Assembly (NCBI GenBank): GCA_964589625.1
Contig: CAZPSH010000006.1
Span: 62,001-126,000, forward strand
Source of the DNA: JBFLVU01 sp964589625
GTDB lineage: Bacteria; Acidobacteriota; UBA4820; DSQY01
Direction of reading: 5' to 3'
Length of the DNA: 64,000 nt
How positions within the stretch are numbered: the stretch's first letter is position 1; the number at the start of each line of letters is the position of its first letter. Below the pieces are notes generated by a model. It was not told where the DNA came from, ran no database searches, and saw only the letters and a list, made by a program, of their open reading frames with translations. This document shows positions 51,644 through 60,769 of this stretch, piece by piece. Both the position numbers and the translations under genes were made by a program.

Positions 51644-51990
51644 ATCGCTGCACTTTTTTGACCTGCGCCCTGCTCACCATTTCGTCCACATTGATGGCCT
51701 ACGAAGACAAGAGCCATCAGGCGCTTACCGCACAGGCAATGGAGATTGCGAGAAGTCGTGGGGCTGGACCTGATCTCATCAAGCTTTCAGACCAGATCAT
51801 CGCCGGGGCGGGACGGCACGACGGCTTGTGGTGGTGCGAGTGGCTGGGCGCCGACACCGGCGGAGAAGACTACACGAAGTACCGTATCGAGGGCGACTGC
51901 AAGGTGAGGGTTCGCCGAATGGGAGGTCGGAGGGGCGTCAAAGAGCCTTTCAGCCAGGTCGGGAGCGACAGGCTAACACTAAAGACCTGA
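51640..51990 (+). CDS. Small exported protein, probably 3'-truncated by the right repeat
   Basis: The GTG at 51640 overlaps the preceding stop. The 116-residue product has a signal peptide (MNRCTFLTCALLTISSTLMA) followed by YEDKSHQALTAQAMEIARSRGAGPDLIKLSDQIIAGAGRHD, which looks like the start of a larger secreted protein, possibly a phospholipase C/nuclease-like fold. From about residue 85 the sequence becomes Arg/Gly-rich and unconvincing, and the stop lies in the right inverted repeat (LTLKT). I read it as a truncated gene with a chimeric tail; function unknown. Confidence 0.55.
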   Translation: MNRCTFLTCALLTISSTLMAYEDKSHQALTAQAMEIARSRGAGPDLIKLSDQIIAGAGRHDGLWWCEWLGADTGGEDYTKYRIEGDCKVRVRRMGGRRGVKEPFSQVGSDRLTLKT

Positions 51991-51994
51991 CCCC
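51973..51994 (-). repeat. Right inverted repeat (22 bases)
   Basis: Exact inverted copy of 50253-50274. It supplies the last codons and TGA of the small exported protein and is followed by a T-run. Confidence 0.95.
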
Positions 51995-52086
51995 TTTTTC
52001 ACTTTCTCCCCTGCCGGTGGCTTAGATTCTTCTCCGTTCGCATCGGCGTTTCAAGCCTCCTGCGAATCCTCCCCCGCGGGGATTGT

Positions 52087-52148
52087 CCTCGTAGTGGCCG
52101 ATGCTCGCATCGGCCGAGAGGCCGGCTCTTGCAAGCAAGAGCCGCTAC
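52087..52148. repeat. REP-like palindromic element with a three-way-junction fold
   Basis: Outer arms GTAG (52091-52094) and CTAC (52145-52148) enclose two perfect hairpins: GGCCGATGC-TC-GCATCGGCC (52096-52115) and GGCTCTTGC-AA-GCAAGAGCC (52124-52143). The 350-base gap 51995-52338 has no gene; this element, the next hairpin and a short tandem repeat fill it. Confidence 0.7.
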
Positions 52149-52165
52149 AGTGGAGACCTTCGAAA

Positions 52166-52187
52166 GGGAGGGCACGGAGGCCCTCCC
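52166..52187. repeat. Palindromic hairpin element
   Basis: GGGAGGGC-ACGGAG-GCCCTCCC, an 8-base-pair stem directly downstream of the preceding REP-like element. Possibly part of a composite intergenic repeat. Confidence 0.6.
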
Positions 52188-52248
52188 CTACAAGGAAAGG
52201 AGACCTCTGGGGGGAGGAGATCGGCGTCTGGCGACGGCTCAAAGAAAG

Positions 52249-52280
52249 GCGAGACGAGAGACGTCAGACGTGAAACGAGG
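52249..52280. repeat. Degenerate GACGAGA/GACG repeat
   Basis: The sequence around GCGAGACGAGAGACGTC continues with GACGTGAAACGAGG. The same kind of repeat occurs after groEL (56166-56206). Confidence 0.5.
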
Positions 52281-52338
52281 CAGCAAAACCCTTGGGGCGG
52301 AGTTGCGCTTTTGCCGACCGACCGGAGGGAGGGAGGCG

Positions 52339-53172
52339 CTACCTTCCCCAGTCGCGGGGGTAGCGGAAGTCGATGCCGATGGTGCGGTGGGAGAGCTTGC
52401 AGATGACGGGCAGGCGCCGCTTGAACTGGCTGGCCTCGATCATGCGGAGCACCTTGGCGACGCGGTCGAGGGGGACGCCCGCGGCGGAGGCCGTCTCCTC
52501 CATGGTGCAGCGCTCGTCCACGAGGAGGTAGAGGATGGCGTCGGCTTCGGCGTAGGTCAGGCCCATCTCGGCCTCGTCGGTCTGGCCCTTCCACAGGTCC
52601 GCCGAGGGCGCCTTGGTCACCACCGGGCCCGGCAGGCCGAGGTGGCGCGCCAACTGCCACACCTGGGTCTTGTACAGGTCCCCGATGGGGTTGAGGGAGG
52701 AGGCCATGTCCCCGTACCAGGTCCCGTAGCCCAGGAGGAGCTCGGTCTTGTTGGAGGTCCCCAGCACGAGGGCCCGCTCGCGGGCCGACAGGTCGAAGAG
52801 GACGGCCATGCGCGTCCGGGCCATGTGGTTTCCGCGCCGCAGGGGCGTGGCCTCGTCCCGGCCCTCGAAGTAGGCGTCCACCATGGGGGTGATGTCCACC
52901 CGCTCGGAGGGCACGCCGAGGAGCGAGAGGACCGAGTCGGCGTCCTGCTCGGAGCGGGGGTCGCTGGTCCGGTAGGGCATCTTGACGGCGAGGACGGCCT
53001 CGGGACCCAGGGCGCGCACCGCCAGGGCGCAGGAGAGGGCCGAATCCACCCCCCCCGACAGCCCCACGACGAAGCGCCGGAAGCCGCTCTTTCGAAGCTC
53101 CTCGCCGAGGAAGCGCTGGGTGATGGAGAGGGCGAGGTCCGCCTGGACGGGGGGGGGAAGGGTCCGGGTCAT
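52339..53172 (-). CDS. nadE: NAD synthetase (ATP-pyrophosphatase subunit)
   Basis: The final step of NAD synthesis, amidation of deamido-NAD. The 277 residues carry the N-type loop GLSGGVDSALS (about 37-47), GTSNKTELLLGYGT and the C-terminal region KRRLPVICKLSHRTIGIDFRYPRDW. There is no amidotransferase domain in this protein. The gene directly upstream encodes a nitrilase-fold protein and overlaps by 4 bases, so ammonia is probably supplied by that separate subunit. Confidence 0.95.
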   Translation of the reverse strand: MTRTLPPPVQADLALSITQRFLGEELRKSGFRRFVVGLSGGVDSALSCALAVRALGPEAVLAVKMPYRTSDPRSEQDADSVLSLLGVPSERVDITPMVDAYFEGRDEATPLRRGNHMARTRMAVLFDLSARERALVLGTSNKTELLLGYGTWYGDMASSLNPIGDLYKTQVWQLARHLGLPGPVVTKAPSADLWKGQTDEAEMGLTYAEADAILYLLVDERCTMEETASAAGVPLDRVAKVLRMIEASQFKRRLPVICKLSHRTIGIDFRYPRDWGR

Positions 53173-54050
53173 GGGCCGCTCCGCTTGGGGGCGCCGGTCC
53201 GGCTCGCCAGCCGTTCGAGGTGCCTCAGGACGAGGTCGGGCTTCTCGTCCCGCAAGAGGGGCGTCAGGGTGCGCGCCCGCCGCACCCGGCCCAGGTCCAG
53301 GTCGGCCCGGTAGACGGCCTCCCGGTTCTCGTCGCCGTCCAGGAGCAGTTCGCCGAAGGGATCCGAGACGTAGGAGCCCCCGGCGAAGGCCAGGCCGTCC
53401 TCGTATCCCACCCGGTTCACGTAGACCCAGTGCGTCGTGAGGAACTGGCTCAGGGTCTGGCCCACCCGCTCCCAGGTCCGCACCGAGGCGGCCTCGCTCC
53501 CGCCCACGGCCAGGCCCCGCCCGGGGCTTCCCGCCGTCACGAGCAGGGTGTGGGCCCCCTGGAGGGCCAGGAGGTAGGGCGCCGAGAGGTGCCAGGCGTC
53601 CTCGCAGACGAGCAGGCCCATGCGGCCGAAGCGGGTCTCGAAGGCCTCGAAGGCCGCCCCGGGGGCGAAATACCGGCCCTCGTCGAACATGCCGTAGGTC
53701 GGCAGGTAGACCTTGCGGTGGGCGTGGAGGATCCGGCCCCCCGAGAGGTAGAGGGCGGTGTTGTGGAAGAGGAACTGTGGGCTCTGCTCCACGAGGCCCA
53801 CCACCACGTCCCGCTCCCGGCTCGCCTCCACCAGGGGCTTCAGGAATCCCCCTTCGGCCACGGGGAGGGCCACCTCGGCCACGAGGTCCTGGAGAAGGTA
53901 CCCCGTGAGGGAGAGCTCGGGGAAGACGACGAGGTCGGCCTCGCGCGCCTCGGGGGTCTGGAGCCATTCCAGGTGGCGCTCCAGGTTGGACCGCAGGAGC
54001 CCGAGGGCGGGGGCCATCTGGACCAGGGCGCAACGGACCGAAGGTTCCAC
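53169..54050 (-). CDS. Nitrilase-superfamily amidohydrolase, probable glutaminase partner of NadE
   Basis: The 293-residue protein has the Glu-Lys-Cys triad in FPELSLTGY, HRKVYLPTYGMFDE and LLVCEDAW. These motifs (including YGMFDEGRYF) match the N-terminal amidotransferase domain of glutamine-dependent NAD synthetases. I chose GTG 54050, which has AGGAGG 6 bases upstream. With nadE it looks like a two-gene version of the fused enzyme. Another nitrilase substrate cannot be excluded. Confidence 0.87.
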   Translation of the reverse strand: MEPSVRCALVQMAPALGLLRSNLERHLEWLQTPEAREADLVVFPELSLTGYLLQDLVAEVALPVAEGGFLKPLVEASRERDVVVGLVEQSPQFLFHNTALYLSGGRILHAHRKVYLPTYGMFDEGRYFAPGAAFEAFETRFGRMGLLVCEDAWHLSAPYLLALQGAHTLLVTAGSPGRGLAVGGSEAASVRTWERVGQTLSQFLTTHWVYVNRVGYEDGLAFAGGSYVSDPFGELLLDGDENREAVYRADLDLGRVRRARTLTPLLRDEKPDLVLRHLERLASRTGAPKRSGP

Positions 54051-54139
54051 GGCTTCCTCCTCGCCGAGTATACGAAAGGGACGTCCCGAGGGCAACCGGA
54101 GGGAGCGCAACCCTCTCTCCAGCAAGAGGCTAAGGATAC

Positions 54140-54168
54140 TTGACAAGGTCCTAGTCAGATTATATAAT
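54140..54168 (+). promoter_or_regulatory. Consensus sigma-70 promoter of groESL
   Basis: TTGACA (54140-54145), a 17-base spacer, TATAAT (54163-54168): a perfect consensus and spacing. Start about 54175, inside the CIRCE operator. Confidence 0.95.
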
Positions 54169-54194
54169 TAGCAATCTGAGGCGAATGTTGCTAA
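54168..54194. promoter_or_regulatory. CIRCE operator (HrcA-binding site)
   Basis: Arms TTAGCAATC (54168-54176) and TGTTGCTAA (54186-54194) with a 9-base spacer match the CIRCE consensus TTAGCACTC-N9-GAGTGCTAA with two changes per arm. It overlaps the -10 and the start site, so HrcA should repress groESL until heat stress. Confidence 0.88.
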
Positions 54195-54224
54195 ACCCAC
54201 TCTGACGACTGAGGAGGCATTGCC

Positions 54225-54512
54225 ATGAAGGTGAAACCGCTGCACGACCGGGTTCTGATCAGGCGCCTGGAAGCCAAGGAGATGGTCCGCGGGGGCATCA
54301 TCATCCCCGACACGGCCAAAGAGAAGCCCATGGAAGGCGAGGTCATCTCCGCCGGCCCCGGCCGCCTGGACGACCAGGGCAAGCGCATGCCCATGTCCGT
54401 GAAGGCCGGCGACAAGGTCCTGGTGGGCAAGTACGCCGGAACCGAGATCAAGATCGACGACGTGGAACACGTGGTCGTCCGCGAGGACGAGGTCCTGGGC
54501 ATCGTGGAATAA
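54225..54512 (+). CDS. groES: Co-chaperonin GroES
   Basis: The 95-residue lid of the GroEL chamber. MKVKPLHDRVLIRRLEAKEMVRGGIIIPDTAKEKP contains the mobile loop that docks on GroEL, and the protein ends VVVREDEVLGIVE. GAGGAGG precedes the ATG. groEL follows after 24 bases on the same transcript. Confidence 0.98.
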   Translation: MKVKPLHDRVLIRRLEAKEMVRGGIIIPDTAKEKPMEGEVISAGPGRLDDQGKRMPMSVKAGDKVLVGKYAGTEIKIDDVEHVVVREDEVLGIVE

Positions 54513-54536
54513 GAGTCGAGAGACGGAGGCAGTACC

Positions 54537-56159
<1,623 letters not shown>

Positions 56160-56165
56160 GAGACC

Positions 56166-56206
56166 GATAGACGAGAGACGAGAGACGCGAGACGGGGGAC
56201 GAGAGA
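56166..56206. repeat. Tandem repeat, unit about 7 bases (GACGAGA)
   Basis: ATAGACGAGAGACGAGAG and the following 20 bases repeat GACGAGA/GACGCGA/GACGGGG between groEL and its terminator. A related stretch lies at 52249-52280. Confidence 0.6.
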
Positions 56207-56251
56207 AGCGAAACAGCGTCCCCTCTCGATGAATCCGGTTTCCAAATAGAA

Positions 56252-56273
56252 GGGGCGGGCTTCGGCCCGCCCC
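56252..56273. terminator. Terminator between convergent groEL and the secreted-protein operon
   Basis: GGGGCGGGC-TTCG-GCCCGCCCC, a 9-base-pair stem with a stable tetraloop. The plus side continues GATCTTGTTT and the minus side TTCTATTT, so it may work in both directions. Confidence 0.8.
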
Positions 56274-56282
56274 GATCTTGTT

Positions 56283-58685
56283 TCAGCAGCACCCGAGGGC
56301 GCCGGGGGTGGGCCACACGAGGAGGTGACCCTCGGGATCCCACAGTCGCACCCAACCCAGGGACACGGCCCTCTCCTCTCCGGCCAGGCACGACCGGGCC
56401 TCCACCCGTGCAAAACCGTTGCGGATCTGCCGAATACTCAGCGACCACGGCGCCTCACTGCCCGGGGGGGACCAGGACGGGTCGAGGAGGGTCCACGGAG
56501 ACCGAGGACTCGGCCCCGCATAGGCCCGCAGGAAGGGTTCCCGGAGCAAGGTGAGAAGGTCCGCGGCCCCCTCCCAACGGGTCAGGTCGGACGGCGAGTC
56601 GAGGTCGTACCCCGTCAAATGAAGCTTCGAGTAGGCGGAAGGCTCGATCGCAAGCCATCCTTTCTCCCCCGTCTTCACGTTCAGAGCGACCTGAACCCAA
56701 TCACCCTCTCGGCCGTACGCGGGAAAGGACAGCGTCACCTCTTGGAGATCCGTCGGCCGGAGAAAGACGTCCCGGTCGATCTCGACGTCGAGGGGAACGA
56801 AGCTCTCCACCCAACGGTCCTGAGGAACAAAACCCTCCCCTGTCTTCCCATGCGCAGGAATGCCGAAGTCCTCGACAGAACGAAGGATCTGCAGGGCTTC
56901 CCGTGCGGTGGAAGCGCGACGGCCCTGGGGGAGAGCCACGCGGACATTCAGCCGGCCAATGGCTTTCCTCCAGAGGTCTGGTGCCAAGTCCTCCAGCGCA
57001 TGGTCGCCCAATCGCCGGGCTTCGGACTGAAAGAGAGACTTCCACTCCGACGGGTCCTCGCACGGGGGATCGGAGGTTCCTGCATCGAAGGGAGGCGGTG
57101 CCGGCCTTCGGATTCCGGGTTTCCGCTGCGGCACCGCCTCCTCCGAAACATCTATCCACGAGGCCGTGCCCACAACCGACCTTCGGAATTCCCGCAAACT
57201 GGCCGAGGGGCGGAAAAGGGAGGTACTTGAGTTGTTTGCTTCGGAGGATTCGATGACCATCCATGGCCAATCGGCAACGGCCGCGAGCCAGTACCAACCT
57301 GGTTCCAAGTCGCCGGGCAGCCGGACCTGCCCCCGGGAGACCCGACTCTCCTCCCCCGGCTGGAGCGGAGGCACGTTCCGAATTCCGACGAGCCTCCACG
57401 GCGCCTCGGGGGACCACGAGAAACGTCGAACCAAGCAAGCGGTCTGGGTGCCCGAAGCACGACGGCTCCCTTCGTTCCACGTGGTTTCCTGGATCTCCAG
57501 GACTTTGCCGGGGCCGAGAAGCGCCCGATCGGGAACCATGTCGCATCTCAAGTCCACCCCACCCCACCAGCGGAAACGGAGGGTCAACTCGTTCTGCCGA
57601 GGAAAGCAGGAACCGCCCCCCTCGGGAGGAAGGGCGCGCAAGATCGTCCGTGTTTCGCCTGGGCCGGGGGCTCCAAAGAGGACCGTCCAGAGGCCATCGC
57701 CACGGGAGGGAATGTTGTCCTTCCTCCCGGCAAGAGGGCCGGTCAGATACTCGATCTCGATCCCTCCACTGGGAAGAGGGGTATTCATCGCCACGTCTCG
57801 AAGCTGAACCGTCACGATGTGGCTGCGATCCACTGGCAAGATTTCCACGGACCCGGAGACAGAAAACACGGGTTCGCATGGCCCGGGGCGCTTGGGCGTT
57901 AGGTACGTCCCGTTGAGGTTCGCCCAATCGCAGAGCTCCCCTCGCGATCCGTTGATCCGGGATTCCTCGGCCTTTTCCACCCATTCGCGCCAGGACGCTT
58001 CCCAACCCGCCCAGTCCCCGCGGAGGCCGCACTCCAAGGCCTTCTCCACACAGGCCGCCCAGCGACGGGACGCCCCTTCGGTGATCCAGCCCACCGAAAC
58101 AGCCGCCGACAATTCCTCGAGGAGCGCCCGCGCATGGCCGAAGGTCCCGAGCGATCCTGAACGGGGGATCAGGGCGAGGACGCCGCGGACGGCTGACCGC
58201 CGGATCTCTCGAAGATCGTTTCCGCAGACCGTTCCCCATTCCCTCCATTGCCTGAAGGCCTCCTCTTCCACCCGGTCTTCCGCCCAAAACTCCAAGAGCA
58301 CGTCGCCGAGGGCGGGTGGCAGAGAGGAGCGACCGACGAACGAAAGCGAACCCGCTGCGGGGAAGGTCGCATCCCACAGCGGCCACCGGACGAAATCGCC
58401 GGGAACAGGGTCGGGCCACCCTTCCGGGAAGCAGGGATCTTCCAGAGGAGGTACGGCCTCAAGGTCCCCCTCCGCCGAAGGGACTCGCAGGCAGGAGAGG
58501 CGGCCCTCCACGGGCATCTGAAGGAAGAACGTGTACTCGTAACCGACATCCTTCTTCGCCACCCGAGCCGAAACCAGTTGTTGAGCCCCCATCGAGCGCT
58601 CGAAGCGCGGTGGATCCAGAGCGAACGCTCGTTCGGTCGGAAGCAGGAGGCAAAGCGCAAGAAACCAAACCCATACCTGCTGCAC
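56283..58685 (-). CDS. Large secreted protein with a CARDB-like domain and SH3-like C-terminus, unknown function
   Basis: I chose GTG 58685, which has GGGAGG about 9 bases upstream and starts a signal peptide (MQQVWVWFLALCLLLPTERAFA), giving 800 residues. A region at about 390-500 resembles CARDB/adhesion beta-sandwiches (TTWNEGSRRASGTQTACL...PGWYWLAAVADWPWMVIESSEANNSS). The C-terminal 200 residues contain repeated W-x-x-V...G-x-x-G-W patterns of bacterial SH3-like domains (EGDWVQVALNVKTGEKGWLAI; SLGWVRLWDPEGHLLVW) and end in CC. The end resembles its operon neighbour. No catalytic motif is recognised; probably an extracytoplasmic or surface protein. Confidence 0.75.
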   Translation of the reverse strand: MQQVWVWFLALCLLLPTERAFALDPPRFERSMGAQQLVSARVAKKDVGYEYTFFLQMPVEGRLSCLRVPSAEGDLEAVPPLEDPCFPEGWPDPVPGDFVRWPLWDATFPAAGSLSFVGRSSLPPALGDVLLEFWAEDRVEEEAFRQWREWGTVCGNDLREIRRSAVRGVLALIPRSGSLGTFGHARALLEELSAAVSVGWITEGASRRWAACVEKALECGLRGDWAGWEASWREWVEKAEESRINGSRGELCDWANLNGTYLTPKRPGPCEPVFSVSGSVEILPVDRSHIVTVQLRDVAMNTPLPSGGIEIEYLTGPLAGRKDNIPSRGDGLWTVLFGAPGPGETRTILRALPPEGGGSCFPRQNELTLRFRWWGGVDLRCDMVPDRALLGPGKVLEIQETTWNEGSRRASGTQTACLVRRFSWSPEAPWRLVGIRNVPPLQPGEESRVSRGQVRLPGDLEPGWYWLAAVADWPWMVIESSEANNSSTSLFRPSASLREFRRSVVGTASWIDVSEEAVPQRKPGIRRPAPPPFDAGTSDPPCEDPSEWKSLFQSEARRLGDHALEDLAPDLWRKAIGRLNVRVALPQGRRASTAREALQILRSVEDFGIPAHGKTGEGFVPQDRWVESFVPLDVEIDRDVFLRPTDLQEVTLSFPAYGREGDWVQVALNVKTGEKGWLAIEPSAYSKLHLTGYDLDSPSDLTRWEGAADLLTLLREPFLRAYAGPSPRSPWTLLDPSWSPPGSEAPWSLSIRQIRNGFARVEARSCLAGEERAVSLGWVRLWDPEGHLLVWPTPGALGCC

Positions 58686-58816
58686 GAAGAGTGCCCTCCC
58701 TGAACCGAGGGGAATGTGCGTCCCTTGGCGGTCGACGCCGCAATCCCGGCGCCGGACACGGATCCGCCCCCTCGGTCCCGCGTTTGGTACCGGAAGGCCC
58801 CCAAGCCTTCCGGTCC

Positions 58817-60769
58817 TCAACACAAGAAGGGACAGTCCCAAACCGTCAGGCGGCCTTCGGCGTCGCGAAGCGGGATCCACCCTAAGGGAATGTAGTCGTC
58901 GTATTTCCCTAGGACCCCGATCAGAAGAAAGTCCCTTTCCCTTCCCAAAAGGTAGATCACCCTGTCTCCCCCCGTCGAGGTCCCACAGGGAAAAAGGACC
59001 ATCCAGGGTGCCGAGAGGTCCGGCTGCGCATAGATCCGGCGCCACATTCGCCCCGTGAGGTAGAAAGGGTCGATGGGGTAGACCGAATCATCGTGCTGGG
59101 GTTCGTAGGAATGAATCAGATTGGGGTTGCTCTCCCACGACGGCGCTTCCGATACCTGGAGGGTGTGGACATCCTCGGGGGGTGCAAGGCTGAGCTGAAT
59201 CCAGGCTGTGCGTCCCGATTCCGCATTCAGAAGGACCTCGACGCACCCCCCCTCCCTCCGGAGGATCGGGTAGTACTCCTCGACGGTCTCTTTCTCCGAA
59301 AACCGGAAGAAGGGTTTGGCCATCCCTTCCTTCAAGAAATACGTAGGCTCGTCGTTCTTTTCCACGCAAAGAGGCACGGGGGTGCAGAGGGCACCCTTCC
59401 CCCCCTTCCTGGCAAACTCTCTCTCGCAGACCAGAACGATCCTTCCCACCATTCGGCGGGCCTCCTCGAAGGTCTCCCCAACCGGCCAAAGGAATTCTCC
59501 GTCTCCAGCTGGTTTCAGCGGCACAAGATCCGCCTCGAGTAACGGGACCTTCCTGGATGCATGGGGGCCAGGGAGAACGGCGAGGCGGAGCTGGGCGGAG
59601 GCCCTCTCCGCGAACGAGGAGGGCCCCATTCCGGAGGGCGGACCAGACGGGAGGGTGGCTACCTGGACCTCGACCGAAGATGCCGGTCGGATCTGGAACT
59701 GCACCTTCGATCGTCCGTCGGGCCCCGTTCGGGTCTCCTTCCGATCCAGCACGAATCCATCGGAGGGGTCCCGAAGCTTCCAGAGGAGGCCGACGTCCTT
59801 ACAGGCCTTCCCGTCCATCCAACGCTCGAGGCGGGCCTCGAACCCGGCGACTTCACCCTCTTGAAGCTCTGTCTTTTCGGCCGTGAGCCGCAAGTGCAGG
59901 GCCTCGGCCTTCGGGAGGGTAGTGCTCAGGGACGAGGCCATGACGGCGATGAAGCCGCGGGCCTCGGGAGAAACCTCGTCCTCGGGCGACGAGCCGGGGA
60001 TTCGGCCCATGGCCCGAAGGTGTTCGATCATGAGGTCGGTGCGTCGCGTTTCCGCCGCCTTCCGGGCCCTTTTCAGAGCCACGAGCAGCCGCGTCAACAG
60101 ATCGTCGTTGGGAATCCATCCGGCCGAACGCACCTTCCTCAGGTCCTTCTCGAACCGGTCCCACAGCGCCCACCCTTTCCCATCCGCAACCTGGGGCACC
60201 AGAGAGAGAACCCGAACCTCGCCCCGGCGCCGTAGGCTCAGAAACGACTCCTCCGTCGGAACCTTGCCTCGGTGAAGGGCCTTCTCGAGAAGCGCCTCCC
60301 TCTCCGCCTCCGCCGGACGGTGCAACACCACGTGGCCCACCGTAGGCAGGGCACCGGTCGCGTACGACAAACCGTCTATCTCGCCTCTCGAAGGAAGGGA
60401 GTGCCGACTTAACCCGAAGATCACAGCTCGACGGCCCGCCTCCGGATCAAGAAAGGCGCGGGGCAAGAGGTGGCAGGGGAGTCCGGGCGGCGCCGCCGGG
60501 TCGCCGGCGCGGCAGGGGAAGGCGGCCTCGTCGGTCACCAGAAGGAAGTCCTCGAAGTGAAGGGGGTCCTTTGTGGGGTTGATGAGGGTGTAGGTGTACA
60601 CCACCCGCCGTCCTTCGAGCGCAAGACGGGCCCTTACGACCGGTGTGTCGGCGGCCCCCGCAGAGAGCGATCGGAGGAGGATGGTGATCGCAGCGGCGAC
60701 CCCTCCGAGGGTCCTCCCGCGGATTTCAATCTGCCGGGAGAGCCCTACACGGCCAGGATTCGTTCTCAT
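58817..60769 (-). CDS. Secreted protein with SH3-like C-terminus, distant paralogue of its neighbour
   Basis: The 650 residues start with a signal peptide after a basic N-terminus (cleavage near SLSAGA, about 38). The first 250 residues are mixed beta and helical; about 290-390 looks like an Ig-like beta-sandwich (LRLTAEKTELQEGEVAGFEARL...DRKETRTGPDGRSKVQFQI). The end (LGWIPLRDAEGRLTVWDCPFLC) parallels the downstream protein's SLGWVRLWDPEGHLLVW...CC, and GGCVEVLLNAESGRTAWIQL parallels its SH3-like repeat. The ATG overlaps the acyl-CoA dehydrogenase stop by 4 bases. Function unknown. Confidence 0.75.
   Translation of the reverse strand: MRTNPGRVGLSRQIEIRGRTLGGVAAAITILLRSLSAGAADTPVVRARLALEGRRVVYTYTLINPTKDPLHFEDFLLVTDEAAFPCRAGDPAAPPGLPCHLLPRAFLDPEAGRRAVIFGLSRHSLPSRGEIDGLSYATGALPTVGHVVLHRPAEAEREALLEKALHRGKVPTEESFLSLRRRGEVRVLSLVPQVADGKGWALWDRFEKDLRKVRSAGWIPNDDLLTRLLVALKRARKAAETRRTDLMIEHLRAMGRIPGSSPEDEVSPEARGFIAVMASSLSTTLPKAEALHLRLTAEKTELQEGEVAGFEARLERWMDGKACKDVGLLWKLRDPSDGFVLDRKETRTGPDGRSKVQFQIRPASSVEVQVATLPSGPPSGMGPSSFAERASAQLRLAVLPGPHASRKVPLLEADLVPLKPAGDGEFLWPVGETFEEARRMVGRIVLVCEREFARKGGKGALCTPVPLCVEKNDEPTYFLKEGMAKPFFRFSEKETVEEYYPILRREGGCVEVLLNAESGRTAWIQLSLAPPEDVHTLQVSEAPSWESNPNLIHSYEPQHDDSVYPIDPFYLTGRMWRRIYAQPDLSAPWMVLFPCGTSTGGDRVIYLLGRERDFLLIGVLGKYDDYIPLGWIPLRDAEGRLTVWDCPFLC

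Larger units (their letters stand above)
50253..51994. mobile_element. 1.74-kb cassette bounded by perfect 22-base inverted repeats
   Basis: The 22-base sequence starting GGGGTCAGGTCTTTAG at 50253-50274 recurs exactly inverted at 51973-51994. It encloses two unrecognised genes and no transposase. The repeats contribute the stop codons of both the gene entering from the left and the last gene inside. This could be a cassette mobilised in trans (the repeats remind me of sites used by REP-associated IS200-like transposases) or two chance-placed REP-like repeats. Confidence 0.55.

Noticed and set aside
50253..51994. Insertion sequence with its own transposase
   Set aside because: Neither enclosed gene shows DDE, Y1 or serine recombinase motifs; no target-site duplication could be recognised.
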